Positions 1-8,257 of a stretch of 56,819 nt of DNA are shown here, one piece after another. The position numbers and the translations under genes were made by a program. Each line of letters starts with the position of its first letter. The stretch's first letter is position 1. The stretch covers positions 1-56,819 of the forward strand of contig JAAWNT010000014.1 in NCBI GenBank assembly GCA_022799115.1, in the 5' to 3' direction. The notes under the pieces were generated by a model, which made no database searches, was not told where the DNA came from, and saw nothing but the letters and a program-made list of their open reading frames with translations. This DNA comes from Clostridiales bacterium. GTDB lineage: Bacteria; Bacillota; Clostridia; Oscillospirales; Acutalibacteraceae.

Positions 1-198
1 GGTTCTCCAAGGGGGTGAAACCCACTTGGACGCACTCTTTGCGTACTTTCTCTTGCGCAAGAGAAAGTATGTGCCCCCGCGGCATGAGCGGGTACAATAA
101 AACAAAAGGGATCTATGTCAAAACAATAAGTCGGGATACCCATAAAAAGTATAAAATAACAAAAAACCGACGTTGGAAAACCAACAAAAAGCATCGAA
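1..198. other. Left edge without a recognisable gene
   Basis: No open frame here has a ribosome binding site and a recognisable product. The first 70 bases are dominated by two hairpin-forming segments (7-29 and 44-69), which look like a non-coding repeat or the end of an element that continues outside the window. From about 100 onward the sequence becomes A-rich and leads to the 3' end of the minus-strand XRE gene. Confidence 0.5.
44..69. repeat. Perfect 26-bp palindrome with a neighbouring hairpin
   Basis: The two halves of 44-69 are exact reverse complements around a central GCGC (TCTTGCGCAAGA core). Just upstream, 7-11 (CCAAG) pairs with 25-29 (CTTGG), and 13-15 (GGG) with 21-23 (CCC), around a TGAAA loop. 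Two compact hairpins in a row with no gene suggest a dispersed palindromic intergenic repeat or an element end. No U-tract follows, so a terminator is less likely. The palindrome is certain; its function is not known. Confidence 0.6.
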
Positions 199-429
199 TT
201 ATGAATCTAATTCAAAAACGTCGGCGCTGAAAAAGTCAAAAAGAGAAATCCCCAACCCGTCGCATAGCTTTATCAGGGTATTGATCCGAAGCAGTTTATA
301 GCTTCCGTCTAGAATCGCCTGAATGGATGAGACAGCCACACCCGTTTTTTTCGACAGTTCTTTGGGAGACACTTCATAAAAGCGGCACAGCTCCGAAAGC
401 CGGATGGCCACCTTTTGCTGGATATCCAT
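199..429 (-). CDS. XRE-family helix-turn-helix regulator, 76 aa
   Basis: Small DNA-binding protein built almost entirely of one Cro/C1-type helix-turn-helix. The N-terminal helix (MDIQQKVAIRLSELCRFY) is followed by KELSKKTGVAVSSIQAILDG, which holds the two HTH helices, and by a C-terminal helix ending in LGISLFDFFSADVF, typical of SinR/Cro-like single-domain repressors. The start at 429 has AAGGATG about 8 bases upstream; an in-frame upstream extension would run across another small gene and is rejected. It lies 31 bases after the 50-aa gene at 461-613, so the two are probably co-transcribed. Targets unknown; the palindrome at 626-671 upstream of the pair is the obvious candidate operator. 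Confidence 0.8.
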   Translation of the reverse strand: MDIQQKVAIRLSELCRFYEVSPKELSKKTGVAVSSIQAILDGSYKLLRINTLIKLCDGLGISLFDFFSADVFELDS

Positions 430-460
430 GAAAACACATCCTTCTACTAAGACGAGGTTT

Positions 461-613
461 TTATTTCTTGCGATTGATGTTTTTTTCGTTTTCGTTGTAG
501 GCTTTCTTGATGCTGGTATCGGTTTCTTTAACCAATGATAACAGGTATTCCTGATTTTTTGGAGATAATTTTCTGAAAGTATCAACGGCTTCATGAAGGA
601 TTGTATCTTTCAT
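461..613 (-). CDS. Small hypothetical protein, 50 aa, paired with XRE regulator
   Basis: A short, highly charged, helix-favouring protein starting MKDTILHEAVDTFRKLSPKN and ending in a Lys/Asn-rich tail (NINRKK). It is too short for most ORF callers, but the start at 613 has a good binding site (AGAGGTG, 7 bases upstream) and the frame is clean to its stop. The motif 'TFRKLSPKNQEYLLSLVKE' resembles the helical segment often found after the HTH in small phage-type repressors, so it may be a partner or antagonist of the XRE protein encoded just downstream. No membrane segment or signal peptide. Function not recognised. Confidence 0.6.
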   Translation of the reverse strand: MKDTILHEAVDTFRKLSPKNQEYLLSLVKETDTSIKKAYNENEKNINRKK

Positions 614-625
614 TATAGTCACCTC

Positions 626-671
626 TTTATATTAATTTTATGTTATTAATATATCATAAAATTAATATAAA
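626..671. promoter_or_regulatory. 46-bp inverted repeat, candidate operator
   Basis: Arms 626-642 and 655-671 are perfect 17-base reverse complements (core TTAATTTTATG / CATAAAATTAA) separated by a 12-base AT spacer. It sits 13 bases upstream of the 50-aa gene start and between two divergent XRE genes, a classic place for an autoregulatory operator overlapping the minus-strand promoter. It contains no GC-rich stem or U-tract, so it is not a terminator. Repressor identity is inferred from position. Confidence 0.6.
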
Positions 672-774
672 ATCAACTGATATTATTAATTTGATTATAA
701 GTTCTCTTGTGTTTTTATAAAGAATATGATAATCTGTGAGTATAGAAAGGTATAAAAAATAAAAGGTGAAAAAG

Positions 775-1125
775 ATGACGAATCGTTTAAAGCAACTACG
801 GAAAATATTAAAGGTAAATCAGACAGATTTTGCAAAACAATTGGGTTTAACACAAACAGCTTATTCTATGATTGAGAATGGTATTAACCCATTGTCTGAT
901 CGATATATTAAGGTTATTTGTTCCTCCTATCATGTTAGCGAAAGCTGGCTTCGTACAGGAGAAGGCGATATATTCTTTTCGTCCCCATATGAAAGAGAGT
1001 TTACCAAACTTTTTAGTCAATTGATGCCAGAGACGCAGGAATTCCTTCTACTTATGGCAAAGGAACTATTGAAAACTCAGCAAAAACTTGTGCATTTGGA
1101 GGAGAAAAATCCAACAAGCCTCTAG
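775..1125 (+). CDS. XRE-family transcriptional regulator, 116 aa
   Basis: Cro/C1-type helix-turn-helix protein. The first 65 residues form the DNA-binding domain ([20 protein letters not shown], then [14 protein letters not shown] as recognition region, then [13 protein letters not shown], a motif common after the HTH in clostridial phage-type repressors). The C-terminal 45 residues are a helix rich in Leu/Lys ([20 protein letters not shown]), probably a dimerisation segment. The ATG at 775 was chosen over a GTG at 766 because AAAAGGTG (761-768) then becomes the ribosome binding site with normal spacing. It is divergent from the small minus-strand operon. The whole block is AT-rich compared with galE, suggesting an acquired regulatory module. 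Confidence 0.8.
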   Translation: MTNRLKQLRKILKVNQTDFAKQLGLTQTAYSMIENGINPLSDRYIKVICSSYHVSESWLRTGEGDIFFSSPYEREFTKLFSQLMPETQEFLLLMAKELLKTQQKLVHLEEKNPTSL

Positions 1126-1190
1126 CAAATCAAGGGCATATCATGCAAAAAGCGGGATATCTGTCAGCAATATCTGCGACAGTTCTCACC

Positions 1191-1219
1191 TTGTATTCAA
1201 AAGGAAAAAGGGGTATACT
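1191..1219 (+). promoter_or_regulatory. Sigma-A promoter for galE
   Basis: TTGTAT (1191-1196), 17-base spacer, TATACT (1214-1219), about 30 bases before the galE start. Confidence 0.65.
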
Positions 1220-1250
1220 GATTACAGAAATAGGTAAGGAGGATTCTGTT

Positions 1251-2264
1251 ATGAAGATTCTGGTTACTGGAGGCGCGGGCTACATCGGCAGCCACACCTG
1301 CGTGGAGCTGTTAAACGCAGGGTATGAGGTGGTTGTGGTGGACAACCTGTGCAATTCCAGCGAAAAAGCCTTGGATCGGGTGCAGGAAATCACCGGCAAG
1401 ACTCTCGCTTTCTACCAGAGCGATTTGCTGGACGAAATCGCTCTGAATAATATCTTTGAAAAGGAATCCATCGACGCGGTGATTCACTTCGCCGGGCTCA
1501 AAGCAGTCGGGGAATCGGTGCAAAAGCCGCTGGAATATTATCACAATAACTTGACGGGCACCTTTTTGCTGTGCGACGCTATGCGCCGGCACGGGGTAAA
1601 GAACATTGTGTTCAGTTCTTCCGCCACGGTATACGGTAGCCCCAAGACGGTTCCTATCCGGGAGGATTTTCCCCTGTCGGTCACCAACCCCTATGGCAGA
1701 ACCAAACTGATTTTGGAGGATGTGCTTACCGATCTGCACACCGCCGACCCTCAGTGGAACGTGGTGTTGCTTCGCTACTTTAATCCCATCGGCGCCCATA
1801 AAAGCGGTCGCATCGGGGAGAATCCCCGTGGGATTCCCAATAACCTGCTGCCCTATGTCTCGCAGGTGGCCGTTGGGAAATTGGAATGCATCAACGTATT
1901 TGGCGACGATTACGATACTCATGACGGCACCGGCGTTCGGGATTATATCCATGTGGTGGATCTGGCCCAGGGACATGTCAAAGCTCTGAATAAGATCATG
2001 GAAAATCCCGGCGTGGCGATCTATAATTTGGGGACGGGGATCGGCTACAGTGTGCTGGATATTATCCACAGCTTTGAAAAGGCCTGTGGAAAAACGCTGC
2101 CCTATCGGATCGCGCCCCGGCGTCCTGGGGATATCGCCACATGCTACGCCGACGCTTCAAAGGCGCTCAATGAATTGGGATGGAAAGCGGAAAGGGACCT
2201 TTCCGAGATGTGCGAGGATAGCTGGCGCTGGCAGAAGAATAATCCCAATGGCTATGAGGATTAA
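1251..2264 (+). CDS. galE: UDP-glucose 4-epimerase
   Basis: Interconverts UDP-glucose and UDP-galactose (Leloir pathway; supplies UDP-galactose for cell-surface glycans), cytoplasmic, NAD+-dependent, short-chain dehydrogenase superfamily. The 337-residue length is standard. Visible features are the Rossmann motif GGAGYIGS at residues 7-14, NLTGT and SSSATVYG in the middle, the catalytic YGRTK (Tyr-x-x-x-Lys), RYFNPIGAH and the C-terminal RPGDIA substrate-binding motif. The start at 1251 follows AAGGAGG by 8 bases; an in-frame upstream start at 1143 would add a non-homologous stretch and lie before the promoter. Single-gene unit with its own promoter and a terminator at 2547-2576. Confidence 0.96.
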   Translation: MKILVTGGAGYIGSHTCVELLNAGYEVVVVDNLCNSSEKALDRVQEITGKTLAFYQSDLLDEIALNNIFEKESIDAVIHFAGLKAVGESVQKPLEYYHNNLTGTFLLCDAMRRHGVKNIVFSSSATVYGSPKTVPIREDFPLSVTNPYGRTKLILEDVLTDLHTADPQWNVVLLRYFNPIGAHKSGRIGENPRGIPNNLLPYVSQVAVGKLECINVFGDDYDTHDGTGVRDYIHVVDLAQGHVKALNKIMENPGVAIYNLGTGIGYSVLDIIHSFEKACGKTLPYRIAPRRPGDIATCYADASKALNELGWKAERDLSEMCEDSWRWQKNNPNGYED

Positions 2265-2546
2265 TGACTTCTCTCCAGCGAGACGCCGTTAACATGTATC
2301 ATAATCAAATATCCTACAGACTAGTGTTTGCACGGATTTTGATATGGCCTATTGCCCTTTAAGGGACGCGAAATGATATTACCGCCAATTGCTCCGCGCT
2401 CTGTAAACGGCTGGCCGTTCCCATTAGAATGAATGATACAATTCGCTTACTGTTTATTAAGCGTTCACAACGCAAAGACAAGTAGGAAGCAAACGCGAGA
2501 AGTTTCTGGCAAAACCAAACGTTTTGTCTTGATTAAGTAGTAATAG

Positions 2547-2576
2547 AAAAGGAGGAAGCAACGCTTCCTCCTTTTT
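2547..2576 (+). terminator. Intrinsic terminator downstream of galE
   Basis: Perfect 13-base stem (AAAAGGAGGAAGC pairing with GCTTCCTCCTTTT), 3-base loop, ending in a T tract. It is nearly symmetrical, so may act on both strands. Confidence 0.8.
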
Positions 2577-2662
2577 GCTTATCCATATTGGAAATAAGAC
2601 TATGCTCCAATAAGCGAGGGGATAGGGGAGAAGTCTTTCCAAGAACAATGGAAAGACAGCGG

Positions 2663-2706
2663 AAAAAATGAAAGCCCAGGCTCTGCGAATCAAAGCCTGG
2701 GCTTTC
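2663..2706 (-). terminator. Intrinsic terminator downstream of the GH13-like gene
   Basis: Perfect 13-base stem (GAAAGCCCAGGCT / AGCCTGGGCTTTC) with an 11-base loop; the six-T tract lies on the minus-strand side (2668-2663), so it serves the minus-strand gene although about 260 bases past its stop. Confidence 0.65.
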
Positions 2707-2968
2707 TGCCTTATTCAACACTGATACTTTATTTTCCATCTGGGGGGATGGAAAGGTAGAAAATAAGGTGCAATAAAGTAATAAGTATTATTATAATACA
2801 TCTGGTTAGTAAATAAAGTCAAATATAATTGTGACGTTTATGTGAATAAATTGTAAAATTTGCGGCGATAAACCAGCCTGAAAGAGGCGATTTTGATTGC
2901 CTCTCTCCCCAAAAGGATGAAAAAGCCCCTGCTTCCCGCCAAGGATCCAGTGTTATGTTTGCTTTCGA

Positions 2969-5308
2969 TCAGGACTTCCGATAAAGCCACATAGCCTGAT
3001 ACGGCGCAAGGATTATCTCGCCGCCTTTGCTCTTTTTGCCGGTGAGTAGATCCGTGTAAGCGCCGGGTTCCACCGTGACCGCGCGTTCCTCTTCACAGAA
3101 ATTGAACAAGGCGTTCAAAGTCCCCAATTCCTGGACACGGACAATCGATAGGATACTAATATCCCCGCAATCCACAGTTGTATAAGGAACATTCTCCGAG
3201 AATAAATGCGCATATTTCGCGCGGGCGGTTTGAATCGAGCGAAGATGCTGGAACAGCTTACCGGCAACGGTGGAAGCATCGGTCCGCTGTTCAGCCAGAG
3301 ACCAGTCGAAGGGCGCGCGATAGGTAAGACGAGTATCGGCTTCCAATGCAATCGTCTGGTTGAGCTGGCCCACCTCATCTCCGCTATACAGAGTGGGAAT
3401 GCCGGGCAGTGTAAGGAGGAACGTATGCATCATCAGATCGCGGCTGACCGCTAAATCCAAGTCTGTATCATCCTTATTCTCCAAGGCCTTCTCAATGCCG
3501 CAGAGGGAAGCCGTGGTGCCGCAGCTGCCGTCGTCCTCATAGTTGTGATACTGCGCGCCCTTGGCAAAGCTGCCGGAATAGCTGCCGTCATAAAAGTCAA
3601 ACAGGAATTCACGGTGCAGATAAGGATCAAAGCCAAGCCAGCTCAAAGGATCGTCGCTCATCTCCCAGCGAAGAGGATCGTAAGTGCGCAGCGCGTTGAG
3701 ATAGGTAGCCCCCTGAGGAAGGTTGTCCAGCTCCCCCTTAAGCAGTCTAATATCCCGGGTAGCCAGGGAGTTCCACACGCTGGAGGTAATAAGAGAATTA
3801 TACAGCACATGGCATTCAGGTTTTTCCGGCGTCCCTAAGAAGCTCTGCGCTTCCTGAGGAGTCATGCCCGTGGTGCATTCCAGCAATACGCCGGGGCACA
3901 CGATGTCGCAGATCATGCGCAGCATACGGGTGAGAGAATGCACCTTGGGGAAGCTGTGGCTGCGCGTATTTAGCAGGTTCAGATCGTGAAGCTGAATGGC
4001 GTCCACACCCAGATTGGCCAGAAACAGCACATTATATACCATCTCGTTAAAAACCACAGGATTGCGGTAATTGAGATCCCAATGGTTGATGTAGCGGGCC
4101 GCATATTCCGAATCACCCTGTAAGGCGCGCCGGGCCCACTCGTGTTCCGCAGAAGTGTGATTTACCGAGAAGTCGATAGCTAGGGAGATGTTTTTTTTGT
4201 GGCAGGCATCCGTCAAAGCCTCCAGTTGCTGGGTATCGCCCAAATCCTCCCGCACTGCGCGGAAATCGGAGATGGTATATCCGTCGTCGCTGTTGTGCAC
4301 CGGGGTTTTCAGCAGAGGGGTCAGGTGCAGATGATTGACCTTCAGGTCTTTGAGATAAGAGAGCTTTTCCTTAATGCCCGATAACGTGCCGGCAAACAGC
4401 CCGGTATCCAGCTGCATGGCCAGACGGTCGCCGCGACGGTACCACTCAGGATCCGCTTCCCGAACCCGGTCCAGCGCTTTCAGAGAAGCTTTACGGACTT
4501 TATAGATTTCCTTTAAGTTGAAATTCAGCTCGTCAAACAGGCGCTCGTTGTTGTATAGCTCCATATACAGCCACTTGAATTCGTCCAAATGGCTTTGGAA
4601 GCGGGCTGTGAACTCAGCTTCCTCGTCCACCGCGGGTTTTGCAGCCGCGCGCTTTCTGGTGGTTTTGGCGGGCGCTTGGTCTTTCGCGTCTTTGGCCGCC
4701 TTGGCGGTTTTGCTGCGAGTGGTCTTTTGAACGGTAGTGGCTCCCTCTTTGTTTGCCGCGGCTGTGCGAGATTTTCTTGCGGCCGGCTTTTTGGCTGTTT
4801 TCTCCGCCGGTTCCTGTGTGGTTTCGCCGGCCTTTTTGGTCCGGGACGTGCGCGTAGCCGCCTTTTGTGCAGGATCCTTGGATTCTGTTTTTACCGCATC
4901 TGATTCCGGCTTCTTTTCTTCGGTTTTGATTAAACCGGCGGGTTCTGTTTTTGCGTTGGCAAGCTGTGTTTCCTCTTGTTTGGTTTCGATGAGCTTGGTT
5001 GGCTCCGGTTTCTTTTCCATTAATTTGGTGTCTTGCGGTTTGTTTTCCATCAGCTGAGTTGGCTCCGGTTTCACCTCTTTGAGTTGGGACTGCTCCGGTT
5101 TGTCCACGTTGGATACGGAAGGCGTCGCTATTTCCTCAATGGACGCGGCTTTTACGGCGGCGCTTTCGGCAGCCGCCGGAACGGTTTCCTTTTCCACTGC
5201 CGGTACCGTCTCAGGGGCGGTTGCATTTATTTGATTCGGCTTAGCGGCCGCGGGCGACGCGCTGTTGGGCCGCTTCTGAACCGCTTTTCGTTTGGATTTC
5301 TTACGCAT
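2969..5308 (-). CDS. Amylosucrase-like GH13 protein with degenerate active site and basic repeat N-terminus, 779 aa
   Basis: Residues 1-230 are low complexity, rich in Lys/Ala/Pro/Glu, with six decapeptide repeats at 71-130 and a histone-H1-like basic tail (for example KKPAARKSRTAAANK). Residues 233-779 resemble the amylosucrase-type GH13 branch: helical N-domain, then (beta/alpha)8 barrel with FAGTLSGI, DDGYTISDF, region I DFSVNHTS (379-386), WDLNYRNP, and a C-terminal beta domain. In region II the usual R-x-D is IQLHDL (438-443): the Arg is Gln439 and the nucleophile Asp is His441. Region IV reads RTYDPLRW (541-548) instead of RSHDDIGW. The acid/base Glu (LLECTTG, Glu477) remains. A pseudoenzyme or binding protein is therefore likely; catalysis is doubtful. 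The start at 5308 has GGAGGAG upstream. Monocistronic with its own promoter; no signal peptide, so cytoplasmic. Confidence 0.8.
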   Translation of the reverse strand: MRKKSKRKAVQKRPNSASPAAAKPNQINATAPETVPAVEKETVPAAAESAAVKAASIEEIATPSVSNVDKPEQSQLKEVKPEPTQLMENKPQDTKLMEKKPEPTKLIETKQEETQLANAKTEPAGLIKTEEKKPESDAVKTESKDPAQKAATRTSRTKKAGETTQEPAEKTAKKPAARKSRTAAANKEGATTVQKTTRSKTAKAAKDAKDQAPAKTTRKRAAAKPAVDEEAEFTARFQSHLDEFKWLYMELYNNERLFDELNFNLKEIYKVRKASLKALDRVREADPEWYRRGDRLAMQLDTGLFAGTLSGIKEKLSYLKDLKVNHLHLTPLLKTPVHNSDDGYTISDFRAVREDLGDTQQLEALTDACHKKNISLAIDFSVNHTSAEHEWARRALQGDSEYAARYINHWDLNYRNPVVFNEMVYNVLFLANLGVDAIQLHDLNLLNTRSHSFPKVHSLTRMLRMICDIVCPGVLLECTTGMTPQEAQSFLGTPEKPECHVLYNSLITSSVWNSLATRDIRLLKGELDNLPQGATYLNALRTYDPLRWEMSDDPLSWLGFDPYLHREFLFDFYDGSYSGSFAKGAQYHNYEDDGSCGTTASLCGIEKALENKDDTDLDLAVSRDLMMHTFLLTLPGIPTLYSGDEVGQLNQTIALEADTRLTYRAPFDWSLAEQRTDASTVAGKLFQHLRSIQTARAKYAHLFSENVPYTTVDCGDISILSIVRVQELGTLNALFNFCEEERAVTVEPGAYTDLLTGKKSKGGEIILAPYQAMWLYRKS
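4919..5098 (-). repeat. Six tandem 30-bp units encoding decapeptides
   Basis: Codons 71-130 of the GH13-like protein translate as six in-register 10-residue units of the form P-E-P-T-(K/Q)-L-(M/I)-E-x-K (PEPTQLMENK, PQDTKLMEKK, PEPTKLIETK and relatives). The DNA units are diverged, so expansion is not recent. Confidence 0.8.
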
Positions 5309-5691
5309 ATTAACTCCTCCATCTCTTCCGTTAGTACTCCATTCAGTTGGTGTCGATTTTGACCGAGCCAAACGAACATGAAAAGGGCCGGTCCTGCTGG
5401 ATGCAAGCTTGGTGAAGTACTGATGTTCATACTACTTCTAAGTGGGTAAAAGGTAGTAATCATGGGATTTTTGCTAGGTTTATTATAGCACAATTATGGA
5501 GAAGTGGCAACGAAGATAGCGCTCTCTGTAAAGTTTGTAAAAATTTTCCAGACTATAGTTTGAAAATCAAAATAAAATAAGCACTTTGTCCTTTTTCTAT
5601 GGAGGAAATATGAAAAAAGCAATGAAATGGATGAAAAATGCCTGCGACGATTCTCAGCTGTAAGGTGAAAAATGCGCGGGAAGAGGCAACA
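5309..5691. other. Divergent intergenic region, GH13-like gene and trmB
   Basis: Holds the minus-strand promoter at 5482-5510 and an untranslated leader of roughly 165 bases before the GH13-like start. Between 5520 and 5690 I see no gene or clear structure; the plus-strand promoter for trmB begins at 5692. Confidence 0.5.
5482..5510 (-). promoter_or_regulatory. Sigma-A promoter for the GH13-like gene
   Basis: On the minus strand: TTGCCA, 17-base spacer, perfect TATAAT. It leaves a long leader (about 165 bases) before the start codon. Confidence 0.75.
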
Positions 5692-5720
5692 TCGACACAA
5701 TGGGAAAATTTTGCTATAAT
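5692..5720 (+). promoter_or_regulatory. Sigma-A promoter for trmB
   Basis: TCGACA (5692-5697), 17-base spacer, TATAAT (5715-5720). Transcription would begin near 5727, so the in-frame start at 5700 cannot be used and the ATG at 5754 is favoured. Confidence 0.75.
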
Positions 5721-5753
5721 ATCTTCATAAGCTGGATTATGGGAGAGAGACAT

Positions 5754-6425
5754 ATGAGAATGAGGAGAAAACCGTGGGCACGACCGGAACTGGCTGCCTG
5801 CCCTTTTTTTGTGGACAGTCCATTGGAAAACCGAAACAGGTGGGAGCAATGGTTCCCAATCAAGCAGCCGCTGCATATGGAATTGGGGTGTGGAAAGGGA
5901 ACCTTTACCGCTCAGCTGGCGGCGCAAAATCCGGAGATTAACTATATCGCGGTGGATATTAAAAGCGAAGTGCTGGCAGTGGCGAAAAGGGAGATCGAGA
6001 GAGTTTATTCTCAGTTGGGGCAACCGGTGGATAACATTGCTCTGATGTCCCAGGATATCGAGCGAATCGATCAAATGATGGGGGAAACGGACAGGGTGGA
6101 CCGGCTGTACATCAATTTTTGCAACCCTTGGCCAAAACCCGCGCATCGCAAGCGCCGGTTAACCCATCCCCGGCAGCTTGAGAAATACAAGACTTTTTTA
6201 AACCCTGACGCCCGGCTTTATTTTAAGACAGACGACGGCGGGCTTTTCCGGGATACCCTCGGATATCTGGAGGAATGCGGCTTCGAGGTGGAGTATTCCA
6301 CCCTGGATCTGCATCATTCGGATTATGAAGGAAATATCGTGACAGAACACGAAATGATGTTCTCCCGTCAAGGGATTCCCATCAAATTTTTAATTGCGCG
6401 GCAAAAGTTGCCGGTGAACCAATAA
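5754..6425 (+). CDS. trmB: tRNA (guanine-N7-)-methyltransferase
   Basis: SAM-dependent enzyme that forms m7G46 in the variable loop of tRNAs; cytoplasmic, Rossmann-fold methyltransferase of about 220 residues as here (223). Visible motifs are the SAM loop ELGCGKGTF, the acidic AVDIKSEVL after strand 2, INFCNPWPKPAHRKRR (the family signature NFPDPWPKxRHxKRR in slightly altered form), and the C-terminal substrate motif TEHEMMFSRQGIPI (family consensus TEYExxFxxxGxxI). The start at 5754 (MRMRRKPWA) has GGGAGAGA upstream and fits the promoter. Monocistronic, ending in a terminator that overlaps its stop codon. Confidence 0.93.
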   Translation: MRMRRKPWARPELAACPFFVDSPLENRNRWEQWFPIKQPLHMELGCGKGTFTAQLAAQNPEINYIAVDIKSEVLAVAKREIERVYSQLGQPVDNIALMSQDIERIDQMMGETDRVDRLYINFCNPWPKPAHRKRRLTHPRQLEKYKTFLNPDARLYFKTDDGGLFRDTLGYLEECGFEVEYSTLDLHHSDYEGNIVTEHEMMFSRQGIPIKFLIARQKLPVNQ

Positions 6426-6461
6426 AAAGGGCGGCTGGATAACATTCCAGCCGCCCTTTTT
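6424..6461 (+). terminator. Bidirectional intrinsic terminator
   Basis: 16-base stem (arms 6424-6439 and 6446-6461, core GGGCGGCTGGA) flanked by A and T tracts on both sides, so it can stop both trmB and the convergent sugar transferase gene. Confidence 0.85.
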
Positions 6462-6511
6462 CTATGACGCACAGAACCCCCATTGGCAGAGCCGAGGATT
6501 CGGGCGCTTTT

Positions 6512-8056
6512 CTACTTTTTTATAAGCTCCTGCTTTTTGTTTTCTGTTTGGGGCGTCTTAGCCGGCACATTACCGAGAGGCGCCGACGGTTTGTGGTCTT
6601 GGTCGGTAAAGATGCTTTTCAGGGTGAGGAGAATTAATTTTAAATCAAGAAAAAGAGAGTAGTTCTGAATATACATCAGGTCCAATTTGAGTTTATCATA
6701 GGCGTTTGTGTTGTAAGCGCCCATCACCTGCGCATATCCCGTGAGTCCCCCTTTTACCTTTAACCGATATCGAAACTCCGGAATTTCTTTGGTATAAGCT
6801 TCCACATGCTCCACACGTTCCGGCCGAGGTCCCACAAAACTCATATCGCCCCGAAGAATATTAAACAGCTGGGGAAGTTCGTCAAAATGGGTGTTGCGCA
6901 GAAAACGCCCCACCGGTGTGATGCGGGGATCTTCATTGTTAACCGGCTTGAAAATCCCATCTTTTTCCGCGTCTACCACCATACTGCGGAATTTCAGAAT
7001 CTTAAAGATCTTTCCCCCTTGGGTGCACCGTCTTTGCCGAAAAAGCACCGGACCTCCGTCATACCCCTTTACCATGAGGGCAATGATCCCCATTAAAGGC
7101 AGGCAAACCAAAATGCATAGCATAGAGACCAATAGATCTAAAACACGTTTCGTGATTCTTTGGCTCAGCCTGAGCCCGTTGCTGTTACAGCAGAGGATAG
7201 GGACGCCGCAAGGAATGGAATTTTCAGCGCTCCGCAACAGGATATCGGTGATGTTCGGGGTCATATATACCGTGATAGAGTGGGCGTAACAAAACTTTAG
7301 GAGCCGATTGCGCAGGGGTACGGGGACCTCTTGAAGCAAAACGGTGTCGAATTGCACCAATTGCCTCAGAATGGACGCCTCCTCTTGACGGCAGTCAATA
7401 TAGGCCGTTGGCATAAAGTGAGCGCGATAATGCAGCGGAGGGGACAGACTCTCTTCCAGGGAGGAACGTTCTCCAAAGACAACGGCAATGGATTCCGGCG
7501 GAAATAGCTTTTGACACAATTTATCGGCAAATACCGCCCAGATCACGGAGAAGATACTCTGCACGCCCAATAATCCTAGAATACCTTTGGCTGGAAGCAA
7601 TGCGTGGTGGATTAAGCACAGTTGAAAATAAGCGATCAGGTTTGTAAAAAACAATGACAGAATTTGGGAATATACGATTTCCATCGGTTTGAGCCGATGA
7701 ATCTGATAGGCGTTATAAACAATGGAAAACACAGCCAGCAATACTGCATAAATGGAATATACCAGCCATCTGCCGGCGGTTTGTAAAAAAGGAGTGCCAT
7801 GAGAATAAAATTGGTTCCATATATGGCCAAACAGATCTAAATGTAACATGAATAAGACGAGAGAAATTAAGAAGAGCACAGGTAGTTTTATCCGACAATT
7901 TTTTATCAAAGGTGATACGACCTCGCAGTCTTTCCAGTGATTAATGAAAGGTTCATCGATAAGAAGAATATTAATCAAAAATAAAAATTCTGCTGCAACA
8001 ATGATTACATTGTACAGCACTTTTTCTATAGTAGCATTGTCATTGTAAAAACGCAA
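6512..8056 (-). CDS. Polyprenyl-phosphate sugar-1-phosphate transferase (exopolysaccharide initiating enzyme)
   Basis: Transfers a sugar-1-phosphate from a nucleotide sugar to undecaprenyl phosphate to start exopolysaccharide or capsule repeat synthesis; integral membrane, WcaJ/EpsL type. About 514 residues. The N-terminal half has several membrane segments (near VIIVAAEFLFLINILLI, FLISLVLFMLHLDL, YSIYAVLLAVFSIVYN) and a nucleotide-binding-like CoA_binding_3 region. The C-terminal third is the bacterial sugar-transferase domain: KRVLDLLVSMLCILVCLPLM, KFRSM, RFLRNTHFDELPQLFNILRGDMS, VGPRPE and a KGGLTGYAQ motif. The start is uncertain: the frame opens with TTG at 8056 without a strong binding site, and a GTG at about 8020 is possible. 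No other polysaccharide genes are adjacent. Confidence 0.88.
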   Translation of the reverse strand: MRFYNDNATIEKVLYNVIIVAAEFLFLINILLIDEPFINHWKDCEVVSPLIKNCRIKLPVLFLISLVLFMLHLDLFGHIWNQFYSHGTPFLQTAGRWLVYSIYAVLLAVFSIVYNAYQIHRLKPMEIVYSQILSLFFTNLIAYFQLCLIHHALLPAKGILGLLGVQSIFSVIWAVFADKLCQKLFPPESIAVVFGERSSLEESLSPPLHYRAHFMPTAYIDCRQEEASILRQLVQFDTVLLQEVPVPLRNRLLKFCYAHSITVYMTPNITDILLRSAENSIPCGVPILCCNSNGLRLSQRITKRVLDLLVSMLCILVCLPLMGIIALMVKGYDGGPVLFRQRRCTQGGKIFKILKFRSMVVDAEKDGIFKPVNNEDPRITPVGRFLRNTHFDELPQLFNILRGDMSFVGPRPERVEHVEAYTKEIPEFRYRLKVKGGLTGYAQVMGAYNTNAYDKLKLDLMYIQNYSLFLDLKLILLTLKSIFTDQDHKPSAPLGNVPAKTPQTENKKQELIKK

Positions 8057-8138
8057 TAAAGTTCATGAAAAAAGAAGAGAAAACAAAAAAATAGAATATA
8101 AATGTCTGTAAATAGGGGAAAAAAGCGGTATATGGCTT

Positions 8139-8167
8139 ATTATGATAAAATATCGTATATTTGTCAC
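8139..8167 (-). promoter_or_regulatory. Promoter for the sugar transferase gene
   Basis: Minus strand GTGACA, 17-base spacer, CATAAT. It lies in the 359-base divergent region 8057-8415, otherwise without a gene. Confidence 0.5.
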
Positions 8168-8257
8168 GTTTTACAGATTGGATTTATCAGAATGTGGGAG
8201 AGATGCGGAATATTGCAGAATGAGTCAAAAAATTTGTGAGAATTAAGACAGGGTTTC

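Larger units (their letters stand above)
2265..2968. other. Intergenic region with two terminators
   Basis: About 700 bases between convergent galE and the GH13-like gene. It holds the plus-strand terminator 2547-2576 and the minus-strand terminator 2663-2706. The stretch 2750-2870 is very AT-rich with a near-palindrome around TATTATTATAATAC. Possible open frames here have no ribosome binding site or family resemblance, so I see no gene. Confidence 0.5.

Noticed and set aside
1311-2069. 252-codon minus-strand open frame across galE
   Set aside because: It lies entirely antisense to a well-supported galE, has no ribosome binding site and no family resemblance; long antisense frames are common in such codon usage.
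4518-5362. Several plus-strand frames opposite the GH13-like N-terminus
   Set aside because: They mirror the repetitive Lys/Ala/Pro/Glu codons of the real gene and have Phe/Gly/Leu-rich low-complexity translations.
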